From contig NZ_PYXZ01000005.1 in the NCBI RefSeq assembly GCF_003057875.1, forward strand, positions 32,689-96,688: DNA of 64,000 bases, read 5' to 3'. This DNA comes from Nocardioides currus. GTDB taxonomy: Bacteria > Actinomycetota > Actinomycetes > Propionibacteriales > Nocardioidaceae. Position numbers and translations under genes: made by a program. Below the pieces are notes generated by a model. It had not been told where the DNA came from, did not search any database, and worked only from the letters and a program-made list of their open reading frames with translations. Positions 43,723 to 51,596 of the stretch are shown piece by piece; the stretch's first letter is position 1; each line of letters starts with the position of its first letter.

Positions 43723-46700
43723 TCAACCCGGGCTCCCCGGGCTCCGGTGCCACAACGAGCGCGGCACGTCCTTGACGGCATCGCCGGCGGGCCTGACGTC
43801 GGCGTACGGCGACAGCCGGAACCCGCTCGTGTGGACCAGCACACGGCGGGGCCCGGCGTCGTCGGGCCGGTCGCGTCCCTCGGGGACGCGGGCGAGCTCG
43901 GCCCGGACGGCGGCGATCCCGTCCTCGGGCGTGCGGGCGCGCCGCCACAGGGCGTGCAGCGGTGGCAGCTCCCACGCTCCGGTCGCGCGGAGTGAGACCC
44001 CGCGTCGGCCGGTGCGTCGCAGCTCGCCGCGCACCAGGAGCAGCCACGCCCCGAAGACCGTGGCGGCGTACGGCCCCTGCGCGTCCTCGAAGAAGGTGCA
44101 GTCGACCGGGCCGGTGCTGTCGTCGAGGGTCAGGAAGACGACCCGGCGTCCGGAGCGGATCGGGGGCGTCTGGGTCGCCACCTTGACGCCGGCGACCAGC
44201 AGCTCCGAGCGGCTGCGCCGCCGCAGGAGGTCGCGACTGCGGGTGACCTCGAGAGCATCCAGCAGGTCGGCGTAGGGGGTGACGACGTGTCGGGTGACGT
44301 CGAGGCCGAGGATCTCGAGCTCAGCGCGCACGCGTTCGTCGGCGGTCATCTCCGGCAGGCCCGTGGCCGGCTCGCCGCCCGCGCCCGGCTCGTCGCCGAG
44401 GCTCAGCGTGAGCTGCACCGACTCGATCGGGCGCGGCGTCGCGGTCGCGCGCGACTGGGCGGCGGCCCGTGCCCAGACTCCCCCGTCGGCCAGCGGGTGG
44501 CGCTCGAGGGCGGGCGCCCGGTCACGGAGCCTGGGATCGGTGCTGTTGCGACCGGCCGCCTCGGCCGCCCGCGTGTCGCTGGGTCGGGGCGACGCGCGGG
44601 TCAGGCCTCTCCCGCGCCCACGGGACGCGCGCTCGGTGACGCGGGCACGGAGGTCGAGCTCGGCGACCTGGAGCAGCAGGTCGCGACGCGTGAGGCGGCT
44701 CCGGGGTCGGACGGCCTGCTCCCCGTCGCCGACGAGGTAGATCGCGTCGAAGCCACCGGCCAGCACCAACCGCTCGAGCACGGGTCGCGAGACCCGCGCG
44801 CGGTGGAAGAAGTCGGAGAGCGACACGTATGGCGCTTCGCCGCGGGCGGTCACGATCCGGGCGACCTCGGCCCCGCTGATGCCCTTGACCTCGGCGAGCG
44901 CGAGCCGGATCGCGCGCCCCTCCTCGGTCGGCTCCACCGAGTAGTCGGCGCCCGAGGCGTTGACGTCGAGCCCGTGCACGCCGATCCCCCGCTGCCGGGC
45001 GTCGTCGAGGATCAGCCGCTTGGGATACATCCCCGGGTCGTGGGTGAGCACGCCGGCCAGGAAGTGCGCCGGGTAGTGCGCCTTGAGCCAGGCCGACTGG
45101 TAGGTGGGCAGCGCGAAGGCCGCCGCATGGGCCTTGCAGAAGCCGAAGGAGGCGAAGGCCTCCAGCACTCCCCAGATCCGCTGGACGAGCGGCAGGGCGT
45201 AGCCACGGGCCAGGGCGCGCGGGTGGAACCACGCCCGCGTCGCCGCCATCCCGTCCACGTCGCCGAGCGCGCGGCGCTTCTCGTCGGCCTCGGCGTAGGA
45301 GACGCCCGCGAAGAGCGCGACGATCTCGATCACCTGCTCGTGGTAGACGACCACGCCCCGCGTCTGCTCGAGGATCGGTCGCAGGTCGTCATGGAGGTAG
45401 CGGACGGTCTTCCACCCCTGCTTGGCCTCGAGGTAGGGCGTGATCATGTCGCTCTTGACCGGCCCCGGCCGGAACAGCGAGATGTCGGCGATGATGTCCT
45501 CGAAGGACTCGATGCCGGACTTGCCGACCAGCTCGCGCTGGCCGGGCGACTCGATCTGGAAGACGCCCAACGTCTCGGCCCGGCTGATCATCGAGAACGT
45601 GGTGCCGTCGTCGAAGGGCACCTGCGCCTCGTCGTCGAGGTCGACGTCCACGGCCTCGACCCGCCTGATCTCGGAGACTGCGTGGGCCATCGCCGACTGC
45701 ATGCGGATGCCGAGCACGTCCAGCTTGAGCAGGCCGAGCTCCTCCACGTCGTCCTTGTCGAACTGGCTCATCGGGAAGCCCGCGAACGACGTCTCGACCG
45801 GCGTGCGGTCGAGCAGGGTGCGGTCGGACAGCAGCACCCCGCACGGGTGTACGGCGATGTGCCGGGGCAGCCCGTCGAGGCGCTCGACGAGTCGGAAGAA
45901 CAGGTCGAGGCGCTCCTCCCCCAACCCGCTGGCCCGCAGCTCGGGGAGCTCGCGCAGCGCAGCTCGCGCGTCGCGGGCGCGGATGTGCGGGAACGCCTTG
46001 GCGATCGCGTCGATCTCGCCCGGCGGCATCCCGAGGGCCCCGCCGACGTCGCGGACCGCGTGGCGCACGCGGTAGGTGTCCATCATCGAGACGCAGACAC
46101 AGCGCTCCCCGCCGTACCTGTCGAGGATCGCCTCGTAGACCTCCAGCCGCCGTGCGGACTCGACGTCGACGTCGATGTCGGGCAGCGAGGCGCGCAGCGG
46201 CGAGAGGAACCGCTCCATCAGCAGGCCGTGGCGGATCGGGTCGACCCCGGAGACGCCGAGCAGGTAGTTGACCAGGCTGCCCGCCCCGGACCCGCGGGCC
46301 GCCCTCCGGATGCCCATCTCGCCGATCATGTCGGTGATGTCGGCGACGGTGAGGAAGTAGGAGGCGTAGCCGAGGCCGCGGATCAGCTCGAGCTCGTCGT
46401 CGAGGCGCTTCCAGATGCGCTGGCGCGGCGCCGAGCCGTAGCGGCGCCCGATCGCCGCCTCGGCACGCGCGCGCAGGATCGCGTCGGCGGTGCGGCCGTC
46501 GCCCGTCACGTCGAGCTCCGGGAAGTGGACCTCGCCGATGCCGAGGTCGCGGCGCGGGTCGAGGGCGCACCGGTCGGCGACCGCGCGGGTGCGGGCCACC
46601 AGCTGCCGGGCGGCGCCCTCGGCGTCGACGGAGAGCCCGGACAACCGGCAGATCTCCTCGGCCACCTCCTGCATCTGCTTGCCCGACTTCAGGTGGCCCT

Positions 46701-47478
46701 CGGCGTTGCCACGATCGACGTGGCGCCGGTCGAGGGCGACGAGCCGACGGGCCGCGTCGAGGACGTCGACCGTGGGGGCGTCGAGCCGGTCGGCGTAGCG
46801 CACCGCGTTGGTCAGCACGGTGGCCAGCCCGGCGCGCCGCGCGACGACCGCCATCCGGGCGGCGACCTCGGAGCTGCCGTGCAGGCGGTGGGAGACCAGC
46901 TCGACCAGCAGGTTGTCGCGCGCCACCACCTCGCGCCACGGCGCCAGCGCGGCCAGGGCGAGGTCGTCACGGCGCCGGCGCGCGGCGGCCCCGACCTCGG
47001 AGGCCGGGCCGAGCAGCACCAGGACCGAGCCGCCGGCGAGGTGCTCGGAGATCAGCTCGAGGGTGGCCACCGGCCGGCCACGCTCGCCGGCCAGGTGGGT
47101 GCTCGAGACCATGCGGCAGATCGCCGCCCACCCCGCCTTCCCGACGGCCAGGAAGGTCACCCGTGGCAGTCCTCCGCGCTCCGGGGGCAGGTCGCGGTGG
47201 GCGCCGCCGCGGACCGGGCTGCGGCGCGACCGCGGTGCCGGCGCCGCGGCCGATGTCGGCGCCACCGCGAGGTCCACCCCGAGCACCGGTCGGATGCCGG
47301 CGCGCGAGCAGGCCCCGACGAACCGCACCGCGCCGTACGTCCCGTCGCGATCGGTCAGGGCCAGCGCGTCCATCTCGTGCTCCACGGTGCGCTCGACCAG
47401 CGCCTCCGGGTGGGAGGCGCCGTACTGCAGCGAGTAGCCCGAGGCCACATGGAGATGGACGAACGGGTCAGGCGACAC
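43723..47478 (-). CDS. dnaE2: error-prone DNA polymerase DnaE2 (ImuC)
   Basis: The 1251-residue protein is the second C-family polymerase alpha subunit, of the mutagenic DnaE2 type. It has a PHP domain (FVHLHVASGYSLQYGASHPE), palm aspartates in SLPDIDVDVESARRLEVYEA and KLDVLGIRMQSAMAH, the thumb/finger region FQIESPGQRELVGK, typical of DnaE2, and a C-terminal OB fold. It is longer than common DnaE2 owing to Ala/Arg-rich linkers near residues 75–110 and 1000–1060. GTG 47478 overlaps the HEPN gene by 11 bp. An SOS box lies upstream of the operon. Confidence 0.95.
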   Translation of the reverse strand: MSPDPFVHLHVASGYSLQYGASHPEALVERTVEHEMDALALTDRDGTYGAVRFVGACSRAGIRPVLGVDLAVAPTSAAAPAPRSRRSPVRGGAHRDLPPERGGLPRVTFLAVGKAGWAAICRMVSSTHLAGERGRPVATLELISEHLAGGSVLVLLGPASEVGAAARRRRDDLALAALAPWREVVARDNLLVELVSHRLHGSSEVAARMAVVARRAGLATVLTNAVRYADRLDAPTVDVLDAARRLVALDRRHVDRGNAEGHLKSGKQMQEVAEEICRLSGLSVDAEGAARQLVARTRAVADRCALDPRRDLGIGEVHFPELDVTGDGRTADAILRARAEAAIGRRYGSAPRQRIWKRLDDELELIRGLGYASYFLTVADITDMIGEMGIRRAARGSGAGSLVNYLLGVSGVDPIRHGLLMERFLSPLRASLPDIDVDVESARRLEVYEAILDRYGGERCVCVSMMDTYRVRHAVRDVGGALGMPPGEIDAIAKAFPHIRARDARAALRELPELRASGLGEERLDLFFRLVERLDGLPRHIAVHPCGVLLSDRTLLDRTPVETSFAGFPMSQFDKDDVEELGLLKLDVLGIRMQSAMAHAVSEIRRVEAVDVDLDDEAQVPFDDGTTFSMISRAETLGVFQIESPGQRELVGKSGIESFEDIIADISLFRPGPVKSDMITPYLEAKQGWKTVRYLHDDLRPILEQTRGVVVYHEQVIEIVALFAGVSYAEADEKRRALGDVDGMAATRAWFHPRALARGYALPLVQRIWGVLEAFASFGFCKAHAAAFALPTYQSAWLKAHYPAHFLAGVLTHDPGMYPKRLILDDARQRGIGVHGLDVNASGADYSVEPTEEGRAIRLALAEVKGISGAEVARIVTARGEAPYVSLSDFFHRARVSRPVLERLVLAGGFDAIYLVGDGEQAVRPRSRLTRRDLLLQVAELDLRARVTERASRGRGRGLTRASPRPSDTRAAEAAGRNSTDPRLRDRAPALERHPLADGGVWARAAAQSRATATPRPIESVQLTLSLGDEPGAGGEPATGLPEMTADERVRAELEILGLDVTRHVVTPYADLLDALEVTRSRDLLRRRSRSELLVAGVKVATQTPPIRSGRRVVFLTLDDSTGPVDCTFFEDAQGPYAATVFGAWLLLVRGELRRTGRRGVSLRATGAWELPPLHALWRRARTPEDGIAAVRAELARVPEGRDRPDDAGPRRVLVHTSGFRLSPYADVRPAGDAVKDVPRSLWHRSPGSPG

Positions 47479-47926
47479 CCGACTGACCGGACCACTGACC
47501 GGCCGCCGCGAGGCGCTGGTCGAGGTGGGCGTGGGGCACCAGCCCGAGGGTCGACTCGACGACGGCCAGGAACCGGTCGGCGTCGCGCACCAGGTCGTCG
47601 GCCTCGCGCTCGGTGACGGCGCGCGTCGACCCCGCCTCGGCGGCGGCCCGCTTGCCGGCGCCCGCGGCGAAGAACCGCGCCCACTCGGCGAGCTCGGGCG
47701 CGATCTCGGTCAGCAGCACCCAGGCGTTCTTCTGCCGGCCCCGCCGGGGCGCGGGCGTGGCCCGCGCCGCCAGCAGGGCGGCCGCCGAGCGGAGCGCCGC
47801 GACGTGGGCGCAGGCGTAGCGGGTCGGCACGTTGCGCGCCGTGATCGCCTCCTGGAGCGACTCGGCGGCGAGCGCGAGGTAGGAGTGGGTCGTCGCGGGG
47901 AGCAGGTGGGGATTCATCATCGACAC
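47468..47926 (-). CDS. SAV_6107-type HEPN domain protein
   Basis: This 152-residue helical protein matches the small HEPN-domain family found beside actinobacterial dnaE2: SYLALAAESLQEAITARNVPTRYACAHVAALRSAAALLAAR, KNAWVLLTEIAPELAEWARFFAAGA and a helical tail with READDLVRDADRFLAVVE, quoted here in parts. HEPN proteins are often RNA-binding or RNases, but the catalytic Rx4-6H motif is not convincing here. Its role in the mutasome is unknown. It starts at GTG 47926 (an ATG follows two codons on), 5 bp after DUF6504, and overlaps dnaE2. Confidence 0.82.
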   Translation of the reverse strand: MSMMNPHLLPATTHSYLALAAESLQEAITARNVPTRYACAHVAALRSAAALLAARATPAPRRGRQKNAWVLLTEIAPELAEWARFFAAGAGKRAAAEAGSTRAVTEREADDLVRDADRFLAVVESTLGLVPHAHLDQRLAAAGQWSGQSGVA

Positions 47927-47931
47927 CGCCC

Positions 47932-48264
47932 TCAGTCCACGCAGCCGACGAGCTGCCAGCGGCCGTCGGACCAGGTGAACGACAGGTCGAAGACCCCGCT
48001 GACGCTGATCCCCCGGCCCGCCTCCACGCGCCAGAGCTCGCGCTCGACCAGCAGGTCGCTCCCGACCTCCGTGGCCTTCTCACCGGTGTCGGACCCGGCG
48101 GCCTCCTCGCTCGCGGACTGCCACCACGGAGCGGTCTCCACCCAGTGCGCGAGCACCGAGCGGACCTTCCACAGCCGGCCGTGCCACAGGAATTGGTCGG
48201 GGCCCTCCCCGAACGTCCCGGTCTCGCCTCGTCGCACCTCGACGGGGTCGTCGTAGCGCCGCAT
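47932..48264 (-). CDS. DUF6504 family protein, first gene of SOS-controlled dnaE2 operon
   Basis: The 110-residue β-rich protein has the family core PDQFLWHGRLWKVRSVLAHW, with REREL/ERELWRVEA and GVFDLSFTWSDGRWQLVGCVD near the end. Related proteins lie next to ImuB or DnaE2 in actinobacteria and no biochemical function is known. The start at ATG 48264 is about 80 bp downstream of a perfect CGAAC-N4-GTTCG site, so the gene should be LexA-repressed. It is followed by the HEPN gene after 5 bp. Confidence 0.85.
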   Translation of the reverse strand: MRRYDDPVEVRRGETGTFGEGPDQFLWHGRLWKVRSVLAHWVETAPWWQSASEEAAGSDTGEKATEVGSDLLVERELWRVEAGRGISVSGVFDLSFTWSDGRWQLVGCVD

Positions 48265-48342
48265 CGCGTCTCCTCACGTCATCGACCCCGCCACCGGCTC
48301 CGGGGACGGTGGGGGTCGAGGTCACCGCCACCGGAGCCGCGT

Positions 48343-48373
48343 CCGAACAGGTGTTCGAACACGGCCAAAGGTA
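48343..48373 (-). promoter_or_regulatory. LexA/SOS box and −10 of the DUF6504–HEPN–dnaE2 operon
   Basis: The minus strand reads TCGAACACCTGTTCGG at 48358–48343, matching the actinobacterial LexA consensus CGAAC-N4-GTTCG in both half-sites. It overlaps a 12-bp palindrome GTGTTCGAACAC (48351–48362). TACCTT at 48373–48368 is a candidate −10, placing the transcription start at the edge of the operator. Confidence 0.85.
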
Positions 48374-48417
48374 CACGGCCCCACCGACAGTGGGTCAAGG
48401 GCGCAGGCGGAGGAGTC

Positions 48418-48882
48418 TCACCTCGCCCGGAGGTAGGCGCTCGCGTCGCGGCGCCACAGCACCACGACGAGCGCGAGGCACAGCAGGAGGAACAGCGCGG
48501 AGACGATGACGAAGACCAGCGGCAGCCCGTGGTTGAGCCCGAGGCTCGCCACCAGGACACCGAAGCCGGCGAGCGCGGTCAGCACGAGCCGCGACCACTG
48601 GTGGCCGTCCGCGAGGAAGGCGCCGAGCACCACGACGAGCACCACGAACACGATGAACGAGACCAGCGCGAGCGGCACGAACTTCGGCACGATCGTCGAG
48701 TCGCGCAGGGCCGCGATCCCGCCCGAGGAGAGGATCTCCTGCGCCGACGAGTTGCCCTCGGCCCACGCCCGGATCACCTCGTCGTGCTGGAGCCAGGTCA
48801 GGAGCACGGCCACACCGCTCACCACCACCAGCGCGAGGAGCGTGCGCAGCGCAAGGGCGATCGATCCGGGCACTTCTCTCAT
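48418..48882 (-). CDS. four-helix membrane protein of unknown function
   Basis: The 154-residue protein has four membrane helices: about 11–31, 69–92, 99–116, and 120–145. An extracytoplasmic loop lies between the first two (DEVIRAWAEGNSSAQEILSS) and a basic tail ends the protein. No family is recognised. The ATG at 48882 is preferred to a TTG two codons upstream. It ends 36 bp before the −10 region of the SOS operon on the same strand, and is divergent from the YbaK-type gene. Confidence 0.75.
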   Translation of the reverse strand: MREVPGSIALALRTLLALVVVSGVAVLLTWLQHDEVIRAWAEGNSSAQEILSSGGIAALRDSTIVPKFVPLALVSFIVFVVLVVVLGAFLADGHQWSRLVLTALAGFGVLVASLGLNHGLPLVFVIVSALFLLLCLALVVVLWRRDASAYLRAR

Positions 48883-48916
48883 CGGCAATCCCTCGACAGC
48901 ATCGGTCCATTCCCCC

Positions 48917-48932
48917 TGACTAGGCTCGCCCC
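48917..48932. promoter_or_regulatory. overlapping divergent −10 elements
   Basis: TAGGCT (48921–48926, plus) lies 6 nt before the ATG at 48933. TAGTCA (48922–48917, minus) overlaps it through a shared CTAG core and could serve the leftward membrane-protein gene. Two polymerases could not load at once. Confidence 0.5.
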
Positions 48933-49406
48933 ATGTCGAGCGAGCACCCAGCGATCACCTCGTTCAGAGACGACCTGCACCGGCGCGGCGGCACCGGCGA
49001 CGTGGTCATCCTGCCCGATTCGGTCCACACGGCGGCACTCGCCGCCGAGGCACTGGGCTGCGAGGTCGGCGCCGTCGCCAACAGCCTGGTCTTCGACACC
49101 GGCGGCACGCCCGCACTGATCCTCACCTCGGGCGCGCACCGGGTCGACACCGCCAAGGTCGCCGACCGGATCGGCGTCGAGCGGCTCGACCGCGCCAGCC
49201 CCGCCTTCGTCCGGCAGCACACGGGCCAGGTCATCGGCGGGGTGTCGCCCCTCGACCACCCCGCTCCCGTGCCCACCTGGATCGACTCGTGGCTGCGCAG
49301 GTTCGACGTCGTGTGGGCCGCCGCCGGCCACCCCGCCGCCGTCTTCTCCACGACCTTCGAGGAGCTGGTCGCGATGACCGGCGCCAGCGAGATCGAGGTC
49401 GACTGA
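48933..49406 (+). CDS. YbaK/aminoacyl-tRNA deacylase-associated domain protein
   Basis: The 157-residue protein has the YbaK/ProX fold: VVILPDSVHTAALAAEALGCEVGAVANSLVF, ALILTSGAHRVDTAKVA, and GQVIGGVSPLDHPAPVPTWID with the GGVSP motif, quoted in parts. The lysine usually catalytic in the VxxSLVF strand of YbaK is replaced by NSLVF, and the KVA lysine lies later, so activity may differ from the YbaK-type gene at 5653. It is likely a trans-editing tRNA deacylase. The start is leaderless at ATG 48933. Confidence 0.85.
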   Translation: MSSEHPAITSFRDDLHRRGGTGDVVILPDSVHTAALAAEALGCEVGAVANSLVFDTGGTPALILTSGAHRVDTAKVADRIGVERLDRASPAFVRQHTGQVIGGVSPLDHPAPVPTWIDSWLRRFDVVWAAAGHPAAVFSTTFEELVAMTGASEIEVD

Positions 49407-49415
49407 CCGGCTCAC

Positions 49416-49427
49416 TAGTCTGTCGAC
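49416..49427 (+). promoter_or_regulatory. leaderless −10 (TAGTCT) of the DUF4126 gene
   Basis: TAGTCT at 49416–49421, then GTCGAC (6 nt), then the GTG at 49428. Confidence 0.6.
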
Positions 49428-50018
49428 GTGGACTCCCTCGCACTGGTGTTCTCCAGCGGCTGGGCCAGCGGCATCAACGCCTACCTGGTCGTGCTGGTGC
49501 TGGGCGTCGCCGACAAGGTCAACGACTTCTCCCAGGTCCCGGACGTGCTCTCGCGCTGGGACGTGCTGTCCGTGGCCGGGTTCCTCTACGCGATGGAGTT
49601 CATCGCCGACAAGATCCCCTACATCGACTCGACGTGGGACGCGATCTCCACCGCGATCCGCCCCACCGCCGGCGCGGTCATCGGCGTGCTCCTCGCCGGT
49701 GACGCCTCCAGCCTCGACCAGGCGGTGCTCGGCGTCGTCGGGGGTGGTACGGCGCTGCTGTCCCACCTCGTGAAGGCGGGCGGACGACTGGCGATCAACT
49801 CCTCCCCCGAACCGGTCACCAACATCGGCGCGAGCCTGGCCGAGGACGTCGCCGTGCTCGGCGTCGTGGCCTTCGCGATCAACCACCCCGAGGCTGCTGC
49901 CGCCATCGCCGGCGTGCTGCTCCTCGTCGGGCTGGTCGGCCTCTACTTCCTCGCCAAGCTGGTCCGCCGCGGCTGGCGCCGGTGGAAGAAGAAGGACCCG
50001 ATCGCGGCCGCCACGTGA
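49428..50018 (+). CDS. DUF4126 membrane protein
   Basis: This 196-residue protein opens with ALVFSSGWASGINAYLVVLVLG and continues with YAMEFIADKIPYIDSTWDAI and AGGRLAINSSPEPVTNIGAS, characteristic of DUF4126 membrane proteins. Five to six hydrophobic helices are predicted, with a basic RRGWRRWKKKD tail in the cytoplasm. Function is unknown. The GTG at 49428 follows a −10-like hexamer by 6 nt. The stop overlaps the start of the oxidoreductase gene (GTGA), so the two are coupled. Confidence 0.88.
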   Translation: MDSLALVFSSGWASGINAYLVVLVLGVADKVNDFSQVPDVLSRWDVLSVAGFLYAMEFIADKIPYIDSTWDAISTAIRPTAGAVIGVLLAGDASSLDQAVLGVVGGGTALLSHLVKAGGRLAINSSPEPVTNIGASLAEDVAVLGVVAFAINHPEAAAAIAGVLLLVGLVGLYFLAKLVRRGWRRWKKKDPIAAAT

Positions 50019-51322
50019 GGATCGTCGTCGTCGGCGGTGGCTTCGGCGGGCTGGCCAGCGCCGTACGCCTCGCGAAGCTCGGGCACGACGTCACCCTCCT
50101 CGAGCGCTCCGACACCCTCGGCGGCGCCCTGCAGACGATCAGCGCCGACGGCTTCACCTGGGACGCCGGCCCCACCTCGACCCTGCTGCCGGCCGTCGTC
50201 CGCGACCTGTTCCGCAAGTCCGGACGACCCCTCGAGCGCGAGGTGGACCTGCAGCCGCTCGACATCGTGCGCGAGCACCGGTTCGCCGACGGCAGCGTGC
50301 TGCGCCTGCCCAGCGGCTCGCGGGCGGACCAGGTCGCTGCGGTCGAGGCCCTCGGGGGCGAGTCCGCGGGCCTCGGAGCGAGCTGGTCGGCGTACGTCGA
50401 CGCGCACTCCGACACCTGGGACGTGCTGCGTCGCGGCTACCTCGAGGAGGTGTGGGACCCCGACCTCTCGCCCCGCGCGCTGACCGACCTGCTGTCCGGT
50501 CGCGAGATGCTCCACCGACGGCTCAAGCGGGCGTTCCGTGACGAACGGCTGCGCCTGGTGGCCGGCCACCCGTTCGTCGCCGACGGGCACGACCTGCGCA
50601 ACGTGCCGGCCTGGATGGGCATGGTGTCCTACCTCGAGCAGACTTTCGGCGCGTGGACGGTCCCGGGGGGTCTGGCCGCCATCGGAGCCGCGCTGGTCGA
50701 GCGGCTGGCCACCCGCGAGGTGGGCGTCGAGCTGGGCACCACGGCGCACGACCTGGTGCTGCGCGAGGGCCGGGTGGTCGGCGTGCGCACGGAGGGCGGC
50801 GACGTCGACGCCGACGCGGTGGTCTGCGCGGTCGACCCTCGGCGGCTGCCGGCGCTCGCCGGGTTCGTCGAGCGGACCATGCCCGCGATCCCGCCGGTCG
50901 TGACGCACGTCGGGCTCGAGGGGGACGCGCCCGACTTGCCCCACGAGGTGGTGCTGCACGGCGACCCGATGCTCGTCGTGCGCACCGGCGGGCGCGCCCC
51001 CGACGGCGGCACGGCATGGACGATCCTCGGTCGCGGCCACCTCGCCGAGGACGTGCTCCGGGCGCTCGCCCGCCACCGCATCGACGTCCGCCCCTCCGTC
51101 GTCACCCGGATCGACCGCTCGCCGCGCGAGCTCGTCGACGCGTGGGGCGGGTCTCCCCTGGGCGTGCTGTGGCAGGGCCGCCAGACCGTCCGCCGACGGC
51201 TCGGACCCACGACCCCGGTGCCCGGGGTGTACGCCGCCGGCGCGCACGCCACCCCCGGCTCGGGACTGCCCTTCGTGGGGCTCTCCGCGGCCCTCGTCGC
51301 CCAGGCGATCGGTCCGGCCTGA
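50015..51322 (+). CDS. FAD-dependent oxidoreductase of the phytoene desaturase/CrtI type
   Basis: The 435-residue flavoprotein starts with the dinucleotide-binding fingerprint VRIVVVGGGFGGLASAVRLA, followed by VTLLERSDTLGGALQTISADGFTWDAGPTST, the CrtI/amine-oxidase family block, quoted here because it fixes the family. The C-terminal FAD motif is PGVYAAGAHATPGSGLPFVGLSAALVA. No carotenoid genes are adjacent except idsA-like polyprenyl synthase 2 kb away, so the substrate is uncertain. GTG 50015 overlaps the DUF4126 stop; longer starts lie inside that gene. Confidence 0.85.
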   Translation: MRIVVVGGGFGGLASAVRLAKLGHDVTLLERSDTLGGALQTISADGFTWDAGPTSTLLPAVVRDLFRKSGRPLEREVDLQPLDIVREHRFADGSVLRLPSGSRADQVAAVEALGGESAGLGASWSAYVDAHSDTWDVLRRGYLEEVWDPDLSPRALTDLLSGREMLHRRLKRAFRDERLRLVAGHPFVADGHDLRNVPAWMGMVSYLEQTFGAWTVPGGLAAIGAALVERLATREVGVELGTTAHDLVLREGRVVGVRTEGGDVDADAVVCAVDPRRLPALAGFVERTMPAIPPVVTHVGLEGDAPDLPHEVVLHGDPMLVVRTGGRAPDGGTAWTILGRGHLAEDVLRALARHRIDVRPSVVTRIDRSPRELVDAWGGSPLGVLWQGRQTVRRRLGPTTPVPGVYAAGAHATPGSGLPFVGLSAALVAQAIGPA

Positions 51323-51344
51323 GCATCCCGTTCAGGCGGGCGAC

Positions 51345-51596
51345 GACACAGGCGTGCCGAGGACGTCGGCCGAGCGGGGCGCGCACTGACACAGGCGTAC
51401 CGACGACGTCGCCCGAGCGGGGCGCGCACTGACACAGGCGTACCGACGACGTCGCCCGACCGGGGCGCGCACTGACACAGGCGTGCCGGGATCTCAGCAC
51501 AACCGTGTCAGCACGCGCCGTTGTCAGGCGAGCGTTCCAGCACAGCCGTGTCATTGCGCGCCGTCGTGCGGCGAACGTTCCGGCACACCTGTGTCA
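51345..51596. repeat. 43-bp repeat array in two orientations
   Basis: Three direct copies of a 43-bp unit starting GACACAGGCG occupy 51345–51387, 51388–51430 and 51431–51473, followed by a partial fourth copy (from 51474). Two further units, 51505–51547 and 51548–51590, each beginning GTGTCA, are diverged reverse complements of the same unit, also exactly 43 bp. The next GTGTCA provides the stop codon of the convergent SIMPL gene. There are no spacers and no ORF with normal codon use. Confidence 0.85.

Noticed and set aside
44287..47616. 1109-codon open frame on the plus strand opposite dnaE2
   Set aside because: Antisense shadow of DnaE2 with low-complexity composition and no recognisable family.
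51345..51596. 43-bp repeats as a CRISPR array
   Set aside because: The units abut with no spacers, change orientation, and no cas genes are nearby.
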